Source: Didymella arachidicola
Lineage: Eukaryota; Ascomycota; Dothideomycetes; Pleosporales; Didymellaceae
Direction of reading: 5' to 3'
Assembly (NCBI GenBank): GCA_016630955.3
Contig: CM049996.1
Location: 372,001 to 436,000, forward strand
DNA length: 64,000 nt
Shown: one piece after another, positions 13,012 through 22,794 of the stretch
Position numbering within the stretch: the first letter of the stretch is position 1
How the letters are laid out: each line of letters starts with the position of its first letter
Position numbers and translations under genes: made by a program
Notes under the pieces: model-generated
What the model was told of the DNA's origin: nothing
The model's database searches: none
What the model saw: the letters and a program-made list of their open reading frames with translations, nothing else

Positions 13012-14686
13012 ATGTCGCGACTCGTGACCTACATGCTCTGGCTACCGCTTGTCGCTGGAGCAGCACTACCCTGGACGACGACGAAGAATGCGGATCTGGC
13101 AGGGAGAAACGATGACCGGACCATCATAACGAATCCAGAAACCGGACGCACGTTTGTACCCGGTGAGACAAGTACAGATCGGACGATATACAATGCCGTC
13201 GCCATGTTCTGCATGATTGTGCTGGCTGCCTTTCTAGGTGAGAACTACAACGCTTTCCAGGCGCACGACATGGGATCCTGTATACTGACGTGTGCTCCAG
13301 GCTTCCGACTCAAGACGCTTCGCAACAATGTTCTTCGCAAACGCAACTTCACCTCCATGCTAGTCGTCGCCCTGTTTATCTTCGGTCTCGGCTTCATCAT
13401 CTGCGCATCCGTCGTCCAGACCGGCCAAGGACTTCGGACTCACCAACTCTGCTATGCGTCGGCAATGATCTGCCTAGTCTTCTACACCGGCAACAAGCTC
13501 ACCATGTATGCCCACCCGCTCCCTTTGTTGAACTACATCTAACCAGCCTGGTAGCTACATCTTCATCTTGGAGCGCGCCCGCGTCGTCCGCGCCCCCTTC
13601 ATGCCGCGCCTTAAAGACCGCGTCTGGCTGCTCGGCATGTTCATCATATGCGGCGGCTTCGGCACCATCGCTATCATCGGCTACATGTCCCCCGTCGTCG
13701 AGCTCAGCTCGCTAGACGGCCGCTGCCGCATCGGTCTCCCGCCGCGCGTCTCCTTCCCGCTGCTGTGCTTCGACGTGGCCGTTAATTTCCTGCTCACCGG
13801 CGTGTTTTTCTGGTTGCTGCGCCCTGTGCTGGATGTCCACGGCTTGCTCAAGGCGAGCGCGTGGTGCGGCAAGAAGGTCACTGGCAAGCTGGTGAACAGT
13901 GTGAGGAGAGAGGAACAGGCGCAGATGAGCCTCGAGGGCGCGAGGCTAAAGACCGCGATGAACAAGAATATCAAGACGCTGCTGTGGAAGTGTCTCATCG
14001 GGAGCACGCTCGTCATGCTCCCCACAGTCGCAAATATGACACAGTTCTACATCATGAACAGCAGGGAGTTAGGCTGGGTTTGCCTGACGATCTGCACCCT
14101 GGACGGTAAGCACATCCCCGAACCACCACTGTTTTGAAACCATCCACTGATCAACACAGTTTCCTGGGGCGTCATCGTAGTCAACTGGCTCACCATCGGC
14201 TCCGCAGAAGCAGAATCAAACCTCACCACCCTCGTCAGCCAGCGCACCCTCGCCAACAACCCTAGCAGCAGACCCGATCCCGCCAGCACCTTCGACATTG
14301 GTCTCCACAGCGAACCATCCGCCCACGATGAGAGTCGTGAAATGGCAATGCGCACGCGCCAAGCGAGCGCCACGACGGCCGAAGTCCCCGTGTTTTTCAA
14401 AGCGGCGAGTTTGAAAGACGAGGGCAGGTTGCTGGGAAGCGATGGGGTGAGGGAGAGCTGGAATTTGGAGACTGGGCATGTTGGTGTGCATCTGCAGAGA
14501 GGTCAGGGGGTGGAAAAGGCGGATGGGGAGGTGGATGGCGGGGTTCCGTGGCTGAGGGAACCACAGTGCACGTGGGGTCAGAGTAGTAGGGGTTGGGCTG
14601 AGGGCAGTAAGATGTGGATTACGGTTAATGATAAGATTGTGAGGGGGGATGGGAATAAGGAGAGCTTGGGGGTACAGCGTCTGTGA
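13012..14686 (+). CDS. Seven-helix integral membrane protein, orphan receptor-like topology
   Basis: Four exons, 13012-13237, 13301-13505, 13555-14105 and 14160-14686, give 502 residues in one frame. All introns have GT...AG ends; the first (63 nt) is in frame. A cleavable-looking signal (MSRLVTYMLWLPLVAGAALPW) precedes an extracellular stretch, then seven hydrophobic segments: AVAMFCMIVLAAFLGF, MLVVALFIFGLGFIICA, YASAMICLVFYTGN, VWLLGMFIICGGFGTIAII, FPLLCFDVAVNFLLTGVFF, LIGSTLVMLPTVANMTQF and LGWVCLTICTLDVSWGVIVV. A polar C-terminal tail of about 150 residues follows. The layout is receptor-like, but I do not recognise a named GPCR class. A loop or tail partner and a ligand cannot be inferred. 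Confidence 0.8.
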
Positions 14687-14846
14687 GATGGGACGTGGAC
14701 CGATATTGCCCTCCTCGGAGAGGGAACGTCCTTTTGCATTGCTGGCGTTGTTTGGGAGCTCATTGGCCTTTTGCAGCGTACATGGTGTTCTAGCATATAC
14801 CCGTCCCTACGAATCCTACATAGATACCATCGATCACTCCATTACA

Positions 14847-15698
14847 TCACACATACTCCACCCAAAACCCCTTCACACTCTCCCCCCCCTCATCCAGCCT
14901 CCGCCTCGTCCCCACCACCTCCCCCCGCCCCGCCTTCGCAGCAAGCACAACATCCCCAAACCAAAACTCCCCCTCTCCCAACCTCTCCACCTCCTCCCCC
15001 CTCGGCAACCTCAACACAATCCTCGCACCCCCCTCCAACCCCTCAACCCCCCTCACCCTCCCAAGTTTAAACCACACCTCCTCCCCCCTCCTCTCCTCCT
15101 CTCCCCCAAACAGCCCCTCATAAACCCCCCTCGTCTCCTCCAAAACCCGCTCATCCTTCACAATAACCGTGATTTCTCTCACACCCACCACCCCCGACTC
15201 ATGCCGCGTGTTTTCTGAAGACAGCGGTACGCGTACACCGCGCTCCGTCACATCGTGGCAGAAAAACGGGACCCTCCCCCTACTCTTCTGCCCACTGTTT
15301 TCTCCCTTCGGGAAGGTGACAGCCCACTTGACTTCTACGCCATCGGCCCTCGTTCGCCCCCCCGGAACAGGCGCCGCGTGATGGTTGCGGATCGCGGCGA
15401 AAGATTCCTCTGCGGAGAGCGCGTTGGTGAGACACCAGTCTATCCATCCGTAGTCCCGGGCGCCCCGGGCCCACCAGTGTGTTTGTACTGATGGGGAGGA
15501 GGGGGCGAGGAAGGTGAGGAGTTCGATGTAGCAGCCGTCGGAGAGGAGGATGAGGGTATTTGATGTTAGGGCGTCGGCGTGGGTGCCGCCGGGGGTTAGG
15601 GTGAAGTTTTGGGAGATGAAGGGGGGGATGGATGGGAGGGGGGTGGTGGGGGAGAGGGGGAGGGGGAGGATTATGTGGTCGAGGTTTTGGAGGGGCAT
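14847..15698 (-). CDS. Glyoxalase-like domain protein (VOC-fold family)
   Basis: Single-exon gene of 283 codons. The opening MPLQNLDHIILPLPLSPT and later GGTHADALTSNTLILLSDGCYIELLTF match the Glyoxalase_3-type family, in which N-terminal His and later acidic/Tyr residues sit in a metal site of the vicinal-oxygen-chelate fold. A second half-fold (GVVGVREITVIVKDE...VYEGLFGG) follows, giving the usual two-module architecture. The substrate is unknown; fungal members are mostly uncharacterised. The 3' half has extreme strand asymmetry (plus strand almost only C and T at 14870-15140), reflecting G-ending codons and runs of Gly, Glu, Arg and Val. Confidence 0.8.
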   Translation of the reverse strand: MPLQNLDHIILPLPLSPTTPLPSIPPFISQNFTLTPGGTHADALTSNTLILLSDGCYIELLTFLAPSSPSVQTHWWARGARDYGWIDWCLTNALSAEESFAAIRNHHAAPVPGGRTRADGVEVKWAVTFPKGENSGQKSRGRVPFFCHDVTERGVRVPLSSENTRHESGVVGVREITVIVKDERVLEETRGVYEGLFGGEEERRGEEVWFKLGRVRGVEGLEGGARIVLRLPRGEEVERLGEGEFWFGDVVLAAKAGRGEVVGTRRRLDEGGESVKGFWVEYV

Positions 15699-16070
15699 TG
15701 TTGTGGCGAGTTAAGGTTCTAGGAGAACGGGTGATGGGGTGCTTGGTCTGAGGTTGGCCAGCTCCTTATGGGTTTCTTGGTGCTTTTGTTGAGTCACCAG
15801 AGTTCACAGAGAACAGTCACTGCTGTATGCGTTGTAAGGTTGTTGACTCGGTGGATGAGTTGCGATGCGGGGATAGTGGGGCTGGTCTAGCGTGCTATCA
15901 CCTCATCTCCTCGCAGACTACTTCCCTTTACTCAGAATCCATAAATTCATGTACTAACATCTGCACGCGTCTCGTTGGCATATCTCCACACCATGAAACT
16001 CCATACCATAACTACCCCCCTCATCCCAGAATATCCTAGCCTCACATTACCAAACCACCCATTCTCCCCA
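15699..16070. other. Spacer between divergent-oriented 5' and 3' flanks
   Basis: Upstream flank of the glyoxalase-like gene and 3' flank of the frameshifted gene. The right end (16000-16070) is C/T-rich on the plus strand. No gene seen. Confidence 0.55.
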
Positions 16071-17977
16071 TCAACCGCTCGCCGTCCCATCCCCATCCTT
16101 CTCCTTCTCCTCCTTCTCCTTCTTCTCTTCATCTTCATCGCCACCTGCCTCACCCTCCTCAAACTCCCTATCATGCTGCTCATGATAAACCCCCAGCGCC
16201 TCCCTCCCCAACTCATGCAACCGCACCTGATCACCCGGCAACCTCACCTGATCCCCCTCCTCCCCCTCCAACCCGCCCTCCCTAACTAGCTCCCTCACAT
16301 CCCCGAGATATCTCACCGGAGGCACGATCGCCGCGTTGAGCAGGGCGTCGACGACTGGTGCGCCCTGGACGCGGTCTCGTGTTTCGTCCTCGGTGTCCGC
16401 GTCTTTATACCACGCCGCTCGGTGCTCTTTGCGGCCGGTGTAGGGGTGTGCGAGGAGTTGCACGCCGGAGAGGCGGGTGAGGCGGTTGTGGAGGGAGTGG
16501 TGGCTGTGTCTAGCCAATTTTCGGAGTCTGGGGAGGTTTGTCGCTGACCTGTCTGGGCGTCGGGTTGTTGTGGATGGGCGCAAGGTTGTGCAGGATCAGT
16601 GGCTACTGACGGTGCCATGATGGTAGAGAGCCATTTGTTCCGCGCTTCGAGTAACTTCTTCTGGGCGACTTCTAGGTCTTCATCCTTGTGGATAAACCTG
16701 AAGGGGTCGTTGCGGAGGTTGGATATCTGTGAAGCGGTGATGAGGTGGCGGTGCGGCCATTCAGGTGAATTGTCGTGACCACCAGGCCCTATGTTTTTCT
16801 TGAGTGCGCGTGCGCTTCGGAATTGATGGAGAAGCTTGCCAGGCGGGCCTTGCTTGTTGGGGAGGACTGGCTCCTGCTCATCGCTGCCAGATGACTCGTC
16901 ATCGCTCTCGACTACCTTGGCAGCCTGTGGAGTCTTTCGAGTCATGACAATCCTACCAGTCTTGGTCTTCTTGATCGCAGGCTTACCGGAAGAATTCTCT
17001 TGCCTACGCTCAACAGTCTTCCGGGCCTTTACCGCCTTCCCAACCTCTGGCTCATCTTTCTTGATACGCTCGTACTCAGCGGGATCAAACACCAAACGAA
17101 CATGTCGCCTCTCCACATACGCCTCAAGCTCCCCTCGAGCAATAATAACCATATATTCCGATCCACCACCCTCCTTCAAATCCCCTTCAACGCGTCTCTT
17201 CAGCTCAGCCAACCGACCACCATCCTTGCGCCGAATCCGATAAACAACATGATCCCTTTCGCGCACATCTCCAAACTCCCCCTTGAACAGCTCAACAACA
17301 GAATCATAACTCGGGAGAGAAATCCGCTTCGTCTGCTCCGCGGCAAGGGCAATCTTCTCGTAGACCAGAGTCAGGAAGAGGACTTCCTCGTCGGTCCAGC
17401 GCGTCGTCTTGCGGACGGGGAAGTTCAGGCGGTTGAAGATCTGGTTGCGCCAGTTTCGGATGTTTTCGATGGCGGTGGGGGAGTGCCAGTCGATGTTAAG
17501 GATGGCGGCGGCGGAGCCTTTTTTGTAGTTGAATTCGCGGATCTCGGCGGTGTTGAGGTTGCGAAAGCGTAGTTTGAGGCGGTTTGGGGCTTCGACGCCG
17601 AGGGCCATTGATGTGCGGTCATCGCTGTCGAGGATCTCCCAGAGCTGGTCGCCGTTGCGTTGAGCGGGTTGGGCTGGCGCTGGGTGAGCGGCGGCATTGG
17701 GCTGGTGCTGGGGACCTGTTGAGGATGAGGCGTGTGCAGGGCCGGTTTGGGTGGTTGCACCTGGATCAGTGTCGGCGTCGCTTTCGTCTTCGCTGCTTGA
17801 TAGCTCGCTGCTTGGTGGGTCGTCACTGGCCAACACCCCTTCGCTGACCAACATCCCTTCGCTGGCTGTCCCTCCGCCATCTGCACCGCCGACATTAACC
17901 TTCTTCCTAGACATCGCAAGCGAACCTTCTGCATCGCCGTCAGAAGCACTACTCTCTCGTCGACGCTTAGGAGGCAT
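16071..17977 (-). pseudogene. Hypothetical, possibly Myb-like nuclear protein with apparent frameshift near its 3' end
   Basis: I do not recognise a named family. The likely start is ATG 17977-17975 (MPPKRRRESSASDGDAEGS). The frame is open another 510 nt upstream but looks like 5' flank, with a TATA-like TATATA near 18050-18060. The N-terminus is basic and then acidic/low-complexity. The central part (KTTRWTDEEVLFLTLVYEK) resembles a Myb/SANT helix start. A basic tract with KARKTVERRQENSSGKP suggests a nuclear protein. The frame ends at 16313, but homology to a second copy at 39250-39493 jumps by one base at about 16493-16497. After that the alternative frame stays open to 16071 and encodes LTRLSGVQLLAHPYTGRK-HRAAWYKDAD and an E/K-rich tail. 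So this is either a recent one-base deletion that changes the C-terminus or a sequencing error in an intact gene. Confidence 0.6.
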
Positions 17978-18964
17978 TGCTACTGTGCAGTGGTGTGGTT
18001 GATGGTTGTGTGAGTACAGTGTGTTGCTGAGTCCTAACCAGGCGACTTGCTGTATATACTTAAGCGGGCTAGGCAACTTGGTGAAAGTCAGTGTGCGGGT
18101 GTGGTAGGTGTAACACGTGACTAGTAGTGAGTTCTTCTTGTGGGATTGATGTTGTTCACGGGTTGGGACGGTGAAGGCAAATGTTCTGGGCGAATGTTTT
18201 CGTGTTTGATGACCACTTGATTGGCAGATCTGATTAATGGTGTCTTGATATGGCGAGCGGTTTGCAGCAGTCGTTCGCCGGCTATCTGCATGGATGGGGC
18301 GGTGTGGGTAGTCTGAGCTCGAGTTCGAGTCTCTCACATGATCGAGCTGGGCTGGTCGGAGGGCTTCAATGAAGACGGCGTGTGACAAGACAGACGGACA
18401 ACTCGCATCGACGACTCCAAGATGACTGCGCGGCATTTGAATAGACCACATGCTATTCCCCTCCACCAACGGACAGGTGTTCGACATGGGTCTGTCACCA
18501 GCACCGGCGCTGGCTAAACCAGATGCAGCAACGTGTTTGCTTTTGAACGGTATTTCATCGAGTTCTTAATGCTACCACCTGCTCGCTGACTAGGAACTGG
18601 GGCGGGAAATGATTCGGCAGGTGTGGTGTTGAAAGTGCAAAAAGTGACTGGTCAAGAATTGCAGCGTATTGAGAGATTCTTATCTTCAACATGTGGTGGT
18701 CGAACATTGGAAGAGGTATTTCTAATGAGGGAAGTCATGCTTGTAGAGGAAGGAAACATTGTGGACGGACACGTTATGCGAGAATGTGTACCAGGTATTG
18801 GAGGTCTTGAGAGGTCCCTGTCATGGACTAATGGACGCGTCGACGGACCCACTTCCCCTAGCGCAGGGTCCAGGGCATGCAACTCGAGGGTGGCACAAAT
18901 TGTCTCGACAACCTCATCCCCCAGCAGCCATGTCCGCTCCTTCCCCGGCCATACCTTGGCCACA
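17978..18964. other. Divergent promoter spacer
   Basis: About 990 bp between divergent starts. A TATATA motif at about 18053-18058 lies roughly 75 bp upstream of the minus-strand start. Reading frames that cross this region from both neighbours look non-coding (no motif, biased composition). Confidence 0.5.
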
Positions 18965-20756
18965 ATGAACAGCTTCAATTCGCGCCCATTCGCCCGCAAC
19001 GCCTCGAAGACCTTCCGCCCCGCCTTCGACTACCTAAGCAACAACCTGCGCTCCAGCTCGTCCAAACAAACATCCAAACACAGCAGCGCCGCGCACCGGC
19101 GCAAGACAACAGCCGACTCGATCGACGACATCGACTCGGACCTCGAGAGCAACAACAAGACGCACCGCCACAGCGGCAGCGAACACAGCGCCATGGACCG
19201 CCGCAGCCACTCGCGCCACGGCTCGCACGACGCCAGCCTCGCCGCGCCCGTCCCCCTCATCGACATGGGCTCCCGCAGCGCCTCGCCCAACCCCCACCCG
19301 CACCCGCACCCGCGCGCCCGCAGCGCCGCACCCAGCGACGACGAGGACGACGAGTTCGAGCTCAGCAGCAGCATCCGGCCCCTCGTTGGCGGCCGCAGCC
19401 AGTACGAGCGCAGCGGGGGCAGCGTGCGGATGGTGCTGCGGCCGGGCGGGCTCGGGGCGTGGCTGTTTGGGACGTGGGCGGGCTGGCAGGTGTGGGTTGG
19501 CTTGCTTGTGTTTTGGACGGGCGGGTGTGGGTTTGGGCTGCTGCTTATGAATCGGTTTATCATGCTGACGGGCGTGTACAAGTGAGTTCAATATGGTGCA
19601 GTGTAGTGGGCGCTGCATGGTTCAGTGCTAACCCCCATGGTAGGTTCCCCTTCCCGCTCACGGGCACATATGTCCAGCTCGTCCTCACCCACGTCCTGCT
19701 CGTCGCCTTCTCGAGCCTGACCCGCGGGCTTGCGAGCCCGTTGCGGCGCCTTGGGCTTGGTGCTGCCGTCGCGCCTGCGATCCCCGTTGCGCCCCAGGGC
19801 GGCGCGTTCAGGCACGCCAGCACCAAGTCGGGGCCGGCGCGGTTCCTGCGCTGGCTGGGCAGTGGCTCGGGCGGCATCGCGGGCGGCGGTCTGTTTGAGT
19901 TTGACTATAGCGTCGCCAAGCAGGTGCTGCCGCTTGCCGTCGTTTTTGTGGTCAAGGTGCTGCTGAGCAACTTTTCGTTTGCGTACGTTTCTCCATCTTT
20001 ATGCCACCCACACACACTAACCACCACAGCTACGCCCCCCTCCCCGTCTACCAACTCGCCCGCATCGGCGTCATCCCCCTCTCGCTGCTCTTCTCCTGCC
20101 TACTACAAAAAGACACCTTCTCTGCCCCCACCCTCTCCGCCGCCCTCATCGCAACCCTCAACCTGCTCTTCGCCACCCTCCGCTCCCACGTCCGCGTCAC
20201 CTGGGAGTCCATCGTCGCCGGCGTCTTCTCCAGCGTCTTCGCGGCCCTGTACCCCATCCTCCTCCTGCGCACCTACCGCACCCTCCTCGCCTCCCTCGCC
20301 CCGCAGTCCGACGTCCTATCAGGCTACCCAACCCGCTCCCCCGACGACGACAACCATGCCGAATCCCGCGCCTTCTACCGCACGCTGCACTACACATCCC
20401 TCGTCGCCCTCGCCCTCCTCACCCCCGTCGTCCTCCTCTCCGGCGAACCCCGCAATATCACGCACAACATCCCTTTCCTCGACGTCCCCTTTTTCTGGCT
20501 CATGATCTGCTGCGGCGCTATTGCCAGCTGGGCTGTGTTTACTTCTACGCTGTTGCTTGTCAAGGCCACGAGCCCGCTCAGCGCTACGTTTGTCAATGTG
20601 CCCCGCAGCGGGGTCCAGCTCATGCTGCTGAGTGGCTTCAAGATGCCCGCCCATAGTTGGGTCGGCGTGAGTCTGTGCTGGGCGAGTAGTGTGTGGTATG
20701 TGGTGAGCAAACGGAGGGAGAGCAGGATGAGGGTGAGGCTTGGCGGTGGGAGGTAG
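18965..20756 (+). CDS. Nucleotide-sugar transporter-like membrane protein (DMT/TPT superfamily)
   Basis: Exons 18965-19581, 19644-19982 and 20030-20756 give 560 residues in one frame; both introns are GT...AG. About 165 N-terminal residues are disordered and Ser/His/Asp-rich, with an acidic DDEDDEFEL, an unusually long extension for this superfamily. Ten or so hydrophobic segments follow (VWVGLLVFWTGGCGFGLLLM, LVLTHVLLVAFSSL, AKQVLPLAVVFVVKVLLSNF, GVIPLSLLFSCLL, WESIVAGVFSSVFAALYPILLL, SLVALALLTPVVLLS, LMICCGAIASWAVFTSTLLL). They show the triose-phosphate/nucleotide-sugar translocator pattern with an ATSPLSATFVNVPRSGVQL-like conserved loop. Golgi or ER location is likely; GDP-mannose or another sugar nucleotide is possible, but the substrate is not shown. 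The start is the first ATG consistent with the frame; upstream frame is probably 5' flank. Confidence 0.78.
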
Positions 20757-22794
20757 CTGGGTGTAGTCAATGAGTAGTTGTACGTTTATCTGTGGTCTTG
20801 TAAGAATGAGGAAACATGCCACCATTCACGCCCAACGAAATCCACACTTCCGTAACTTCCCCCCTCTGATCCTTTCCTATCTTCCCCATCTATCCATCTA
20901 TCCTCGAAAAAAAAAAAAATTCTAGTCCGGGAGAAGTGTAAGTACCCACACTTACATGTTCATGTTCATACCCCCCGCCTCCCTGCACTCCCCAGACCGC
21001 GTCACCGTCAACATCTCCCACCTAAACAGCCGTGCGCAGTGCACTTGGATCTAGTTATCATCGCTGACGCTTCCACCCTCTTTTCTTTTTTTTTTTTTTT
21101 TTTTCGTTTGTATATGGCAATGACACCAGATACGGTGTCCGTGCACCGTGGCCGAGTCTTTATAAGCGTCATCTATCTATCTATTTTTTTTGTAAGGGGT
21201 TGTGGTATTATTAGTGACCATGTCTGTACGTAAACCGAGAGTCTACAGTCTTAACTCTAGCAAGTCGTACTTCTGTGTACATCGTACAGACCGCGTGGGC
21301 AATGTCCGGTGGCTTTGTATGTGTCACATGGGGATTCAATGCACGAACAAAAGTCCTCAAGATCTTGAGTTTATTGATGAAGATGTGAAGGACATGCTTG
21401 TGATCGTCAGTGTCACTGCCGTACAGAGCTCCGCAAAGCACTGCGCGAAGATGTCACAAGATGAGTATACATGTCAGTGAAGTGGAGCTTTGGAAACCGC
21501 GCAACAGAAAGCCGTCGCCATCCTCCCTCCTCCTTTTTCTCTATTCTGCTTGCAGACTGGCTCAGATATCTGTAGGATACCTTGCCTTGTACTAGCGAAG
21601 AACAAAGCTTGAATGCACAAGCTCGCGACCTGCTGCATACAGCTCATCCACCATGCATTAGCTCTCGTAGCATAGCATGACCGCTGACTATGCATACGTT
21701 GACATCTTTCTACGCCCCCCTCGACCTCTGTATTCAAACGAGCGAGGCGAAGACAAAACCAATACTTGCAACGGTCAGCAACTGTCAAAGGGCTCGTCGA
21801 CTACAATACATTCGAAGGTGCGATATTTCTCGATACACGTCACGAGCTCGCATAGTCGTGGTTCATAATCAGCAACTTATGGAGCTGTCAATAGCTCATT
21901 GAGGTCGCATGGAGATACATGGTCATGATGGTACGCCTTATGAGTATGCAGTCAGAACATGTCGCCATTGGTGAGCTGCAGCTGTGATATGTGGTCCTAG
22001 TAGAGAGTAGTGTTGCGCGTTGAAAGGTTTTGATAGTTACATTGACGTGAATCAATGCAGTAGCTGCCCAAGCTGTCAAGGCAAGACACTTAGTCAGGCT
22101 GGTGCGTAAGCCACATTGTGATGGGTAAGCCTCCCGCGGAGCCAACAACACGCGCAAGTGATGAAGGCCACCACAAGGAGCTACGATAGTTGAGACAAGC
22201 ATTGGCATCGTCATCACCCCTGCAAGGATCGATCTCGCATCCTGGGCGGTATCGAGATCACAATTCGTGTATTGGATGAGGACGAGTGAGCTGCTGTGAA
22301 AACGATCGGATCACGGATGACGGGGCTCTCGCAGTCCGGAATAGGCGCGCATTCGTCTGAATAGGGAGACAAGCATTGAGGCTGAAAGGTCGAAAGGGCC
22401 ACTCGATCGAGATTTTGGCCTGGCGTCGGCCTTCTGGGCGCCGACCCCAGGCCAAGCGCACCGACCACATGGTATGATGCAACGTTGGTATGACGACACC
22501 ACTTTGGGCAATTCGATGTCGAGACAGCTGAACGCGTCCAAAATGGCTGTTGAAACGTGTTTGTACGCGCCAAAGCGCTGCTCGGTGCTACCGTTCGCTT
22601 TAATAAACATATCACTCGGGATCCCCCAATTTCTCCGAATCCCTCCACACGCCGGGTCAGAGAACTCTATTGTTTGCTGCTATCATTCAGACCGATTGGC
22701 CGGCTCATTCGTTCCAGAATCGGTGGGTACCACTTGAACCAGTCCTATACGAAATATGCAACTGACAGTGTACAGGGATACTTGAGGTCCGAGA
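20757..22794. other. Two-kilobase spacer upstream of the PDR transporter
   Basis: No supported gene. It contains a 12-13 bp A run at about 20907-20919 and a 19-bp T run at 21086-21104. The right half is the probable long promoter of the ABC transporter. Open frames at 21888-22648 (minus) have no motif and overlap one another. Confidence 0.55.
21086..21104. repeat. Mononucleotide T run
   Basis: Nineteen consecutive T on the plus strand in the spacer; a likely length-variable tract. Confidence 0.9.

Noticed and set aside
17978..18487. N-terminal extension of the 16-18 kb gene to 18487
   Set aside because: The extra 170 codons have random composition and contain a TATA-like motif; MPPKRRRESS is a more natural start.
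18877..20505. 542-codon plus-strand frame overlapping the nucleotide-sugar-transporter-like gene
   Set aside because: Composed of Arg/Gln/Pro/Ser low complexity and reads through splice sites of the hydrophobic, family-matching frame.
22214..22648. Minus-strand frames upstream of the PDR transporter
   Set aside because: Three overlapping frames on the same strand with no conserved pattern; more likely promoter DNA.
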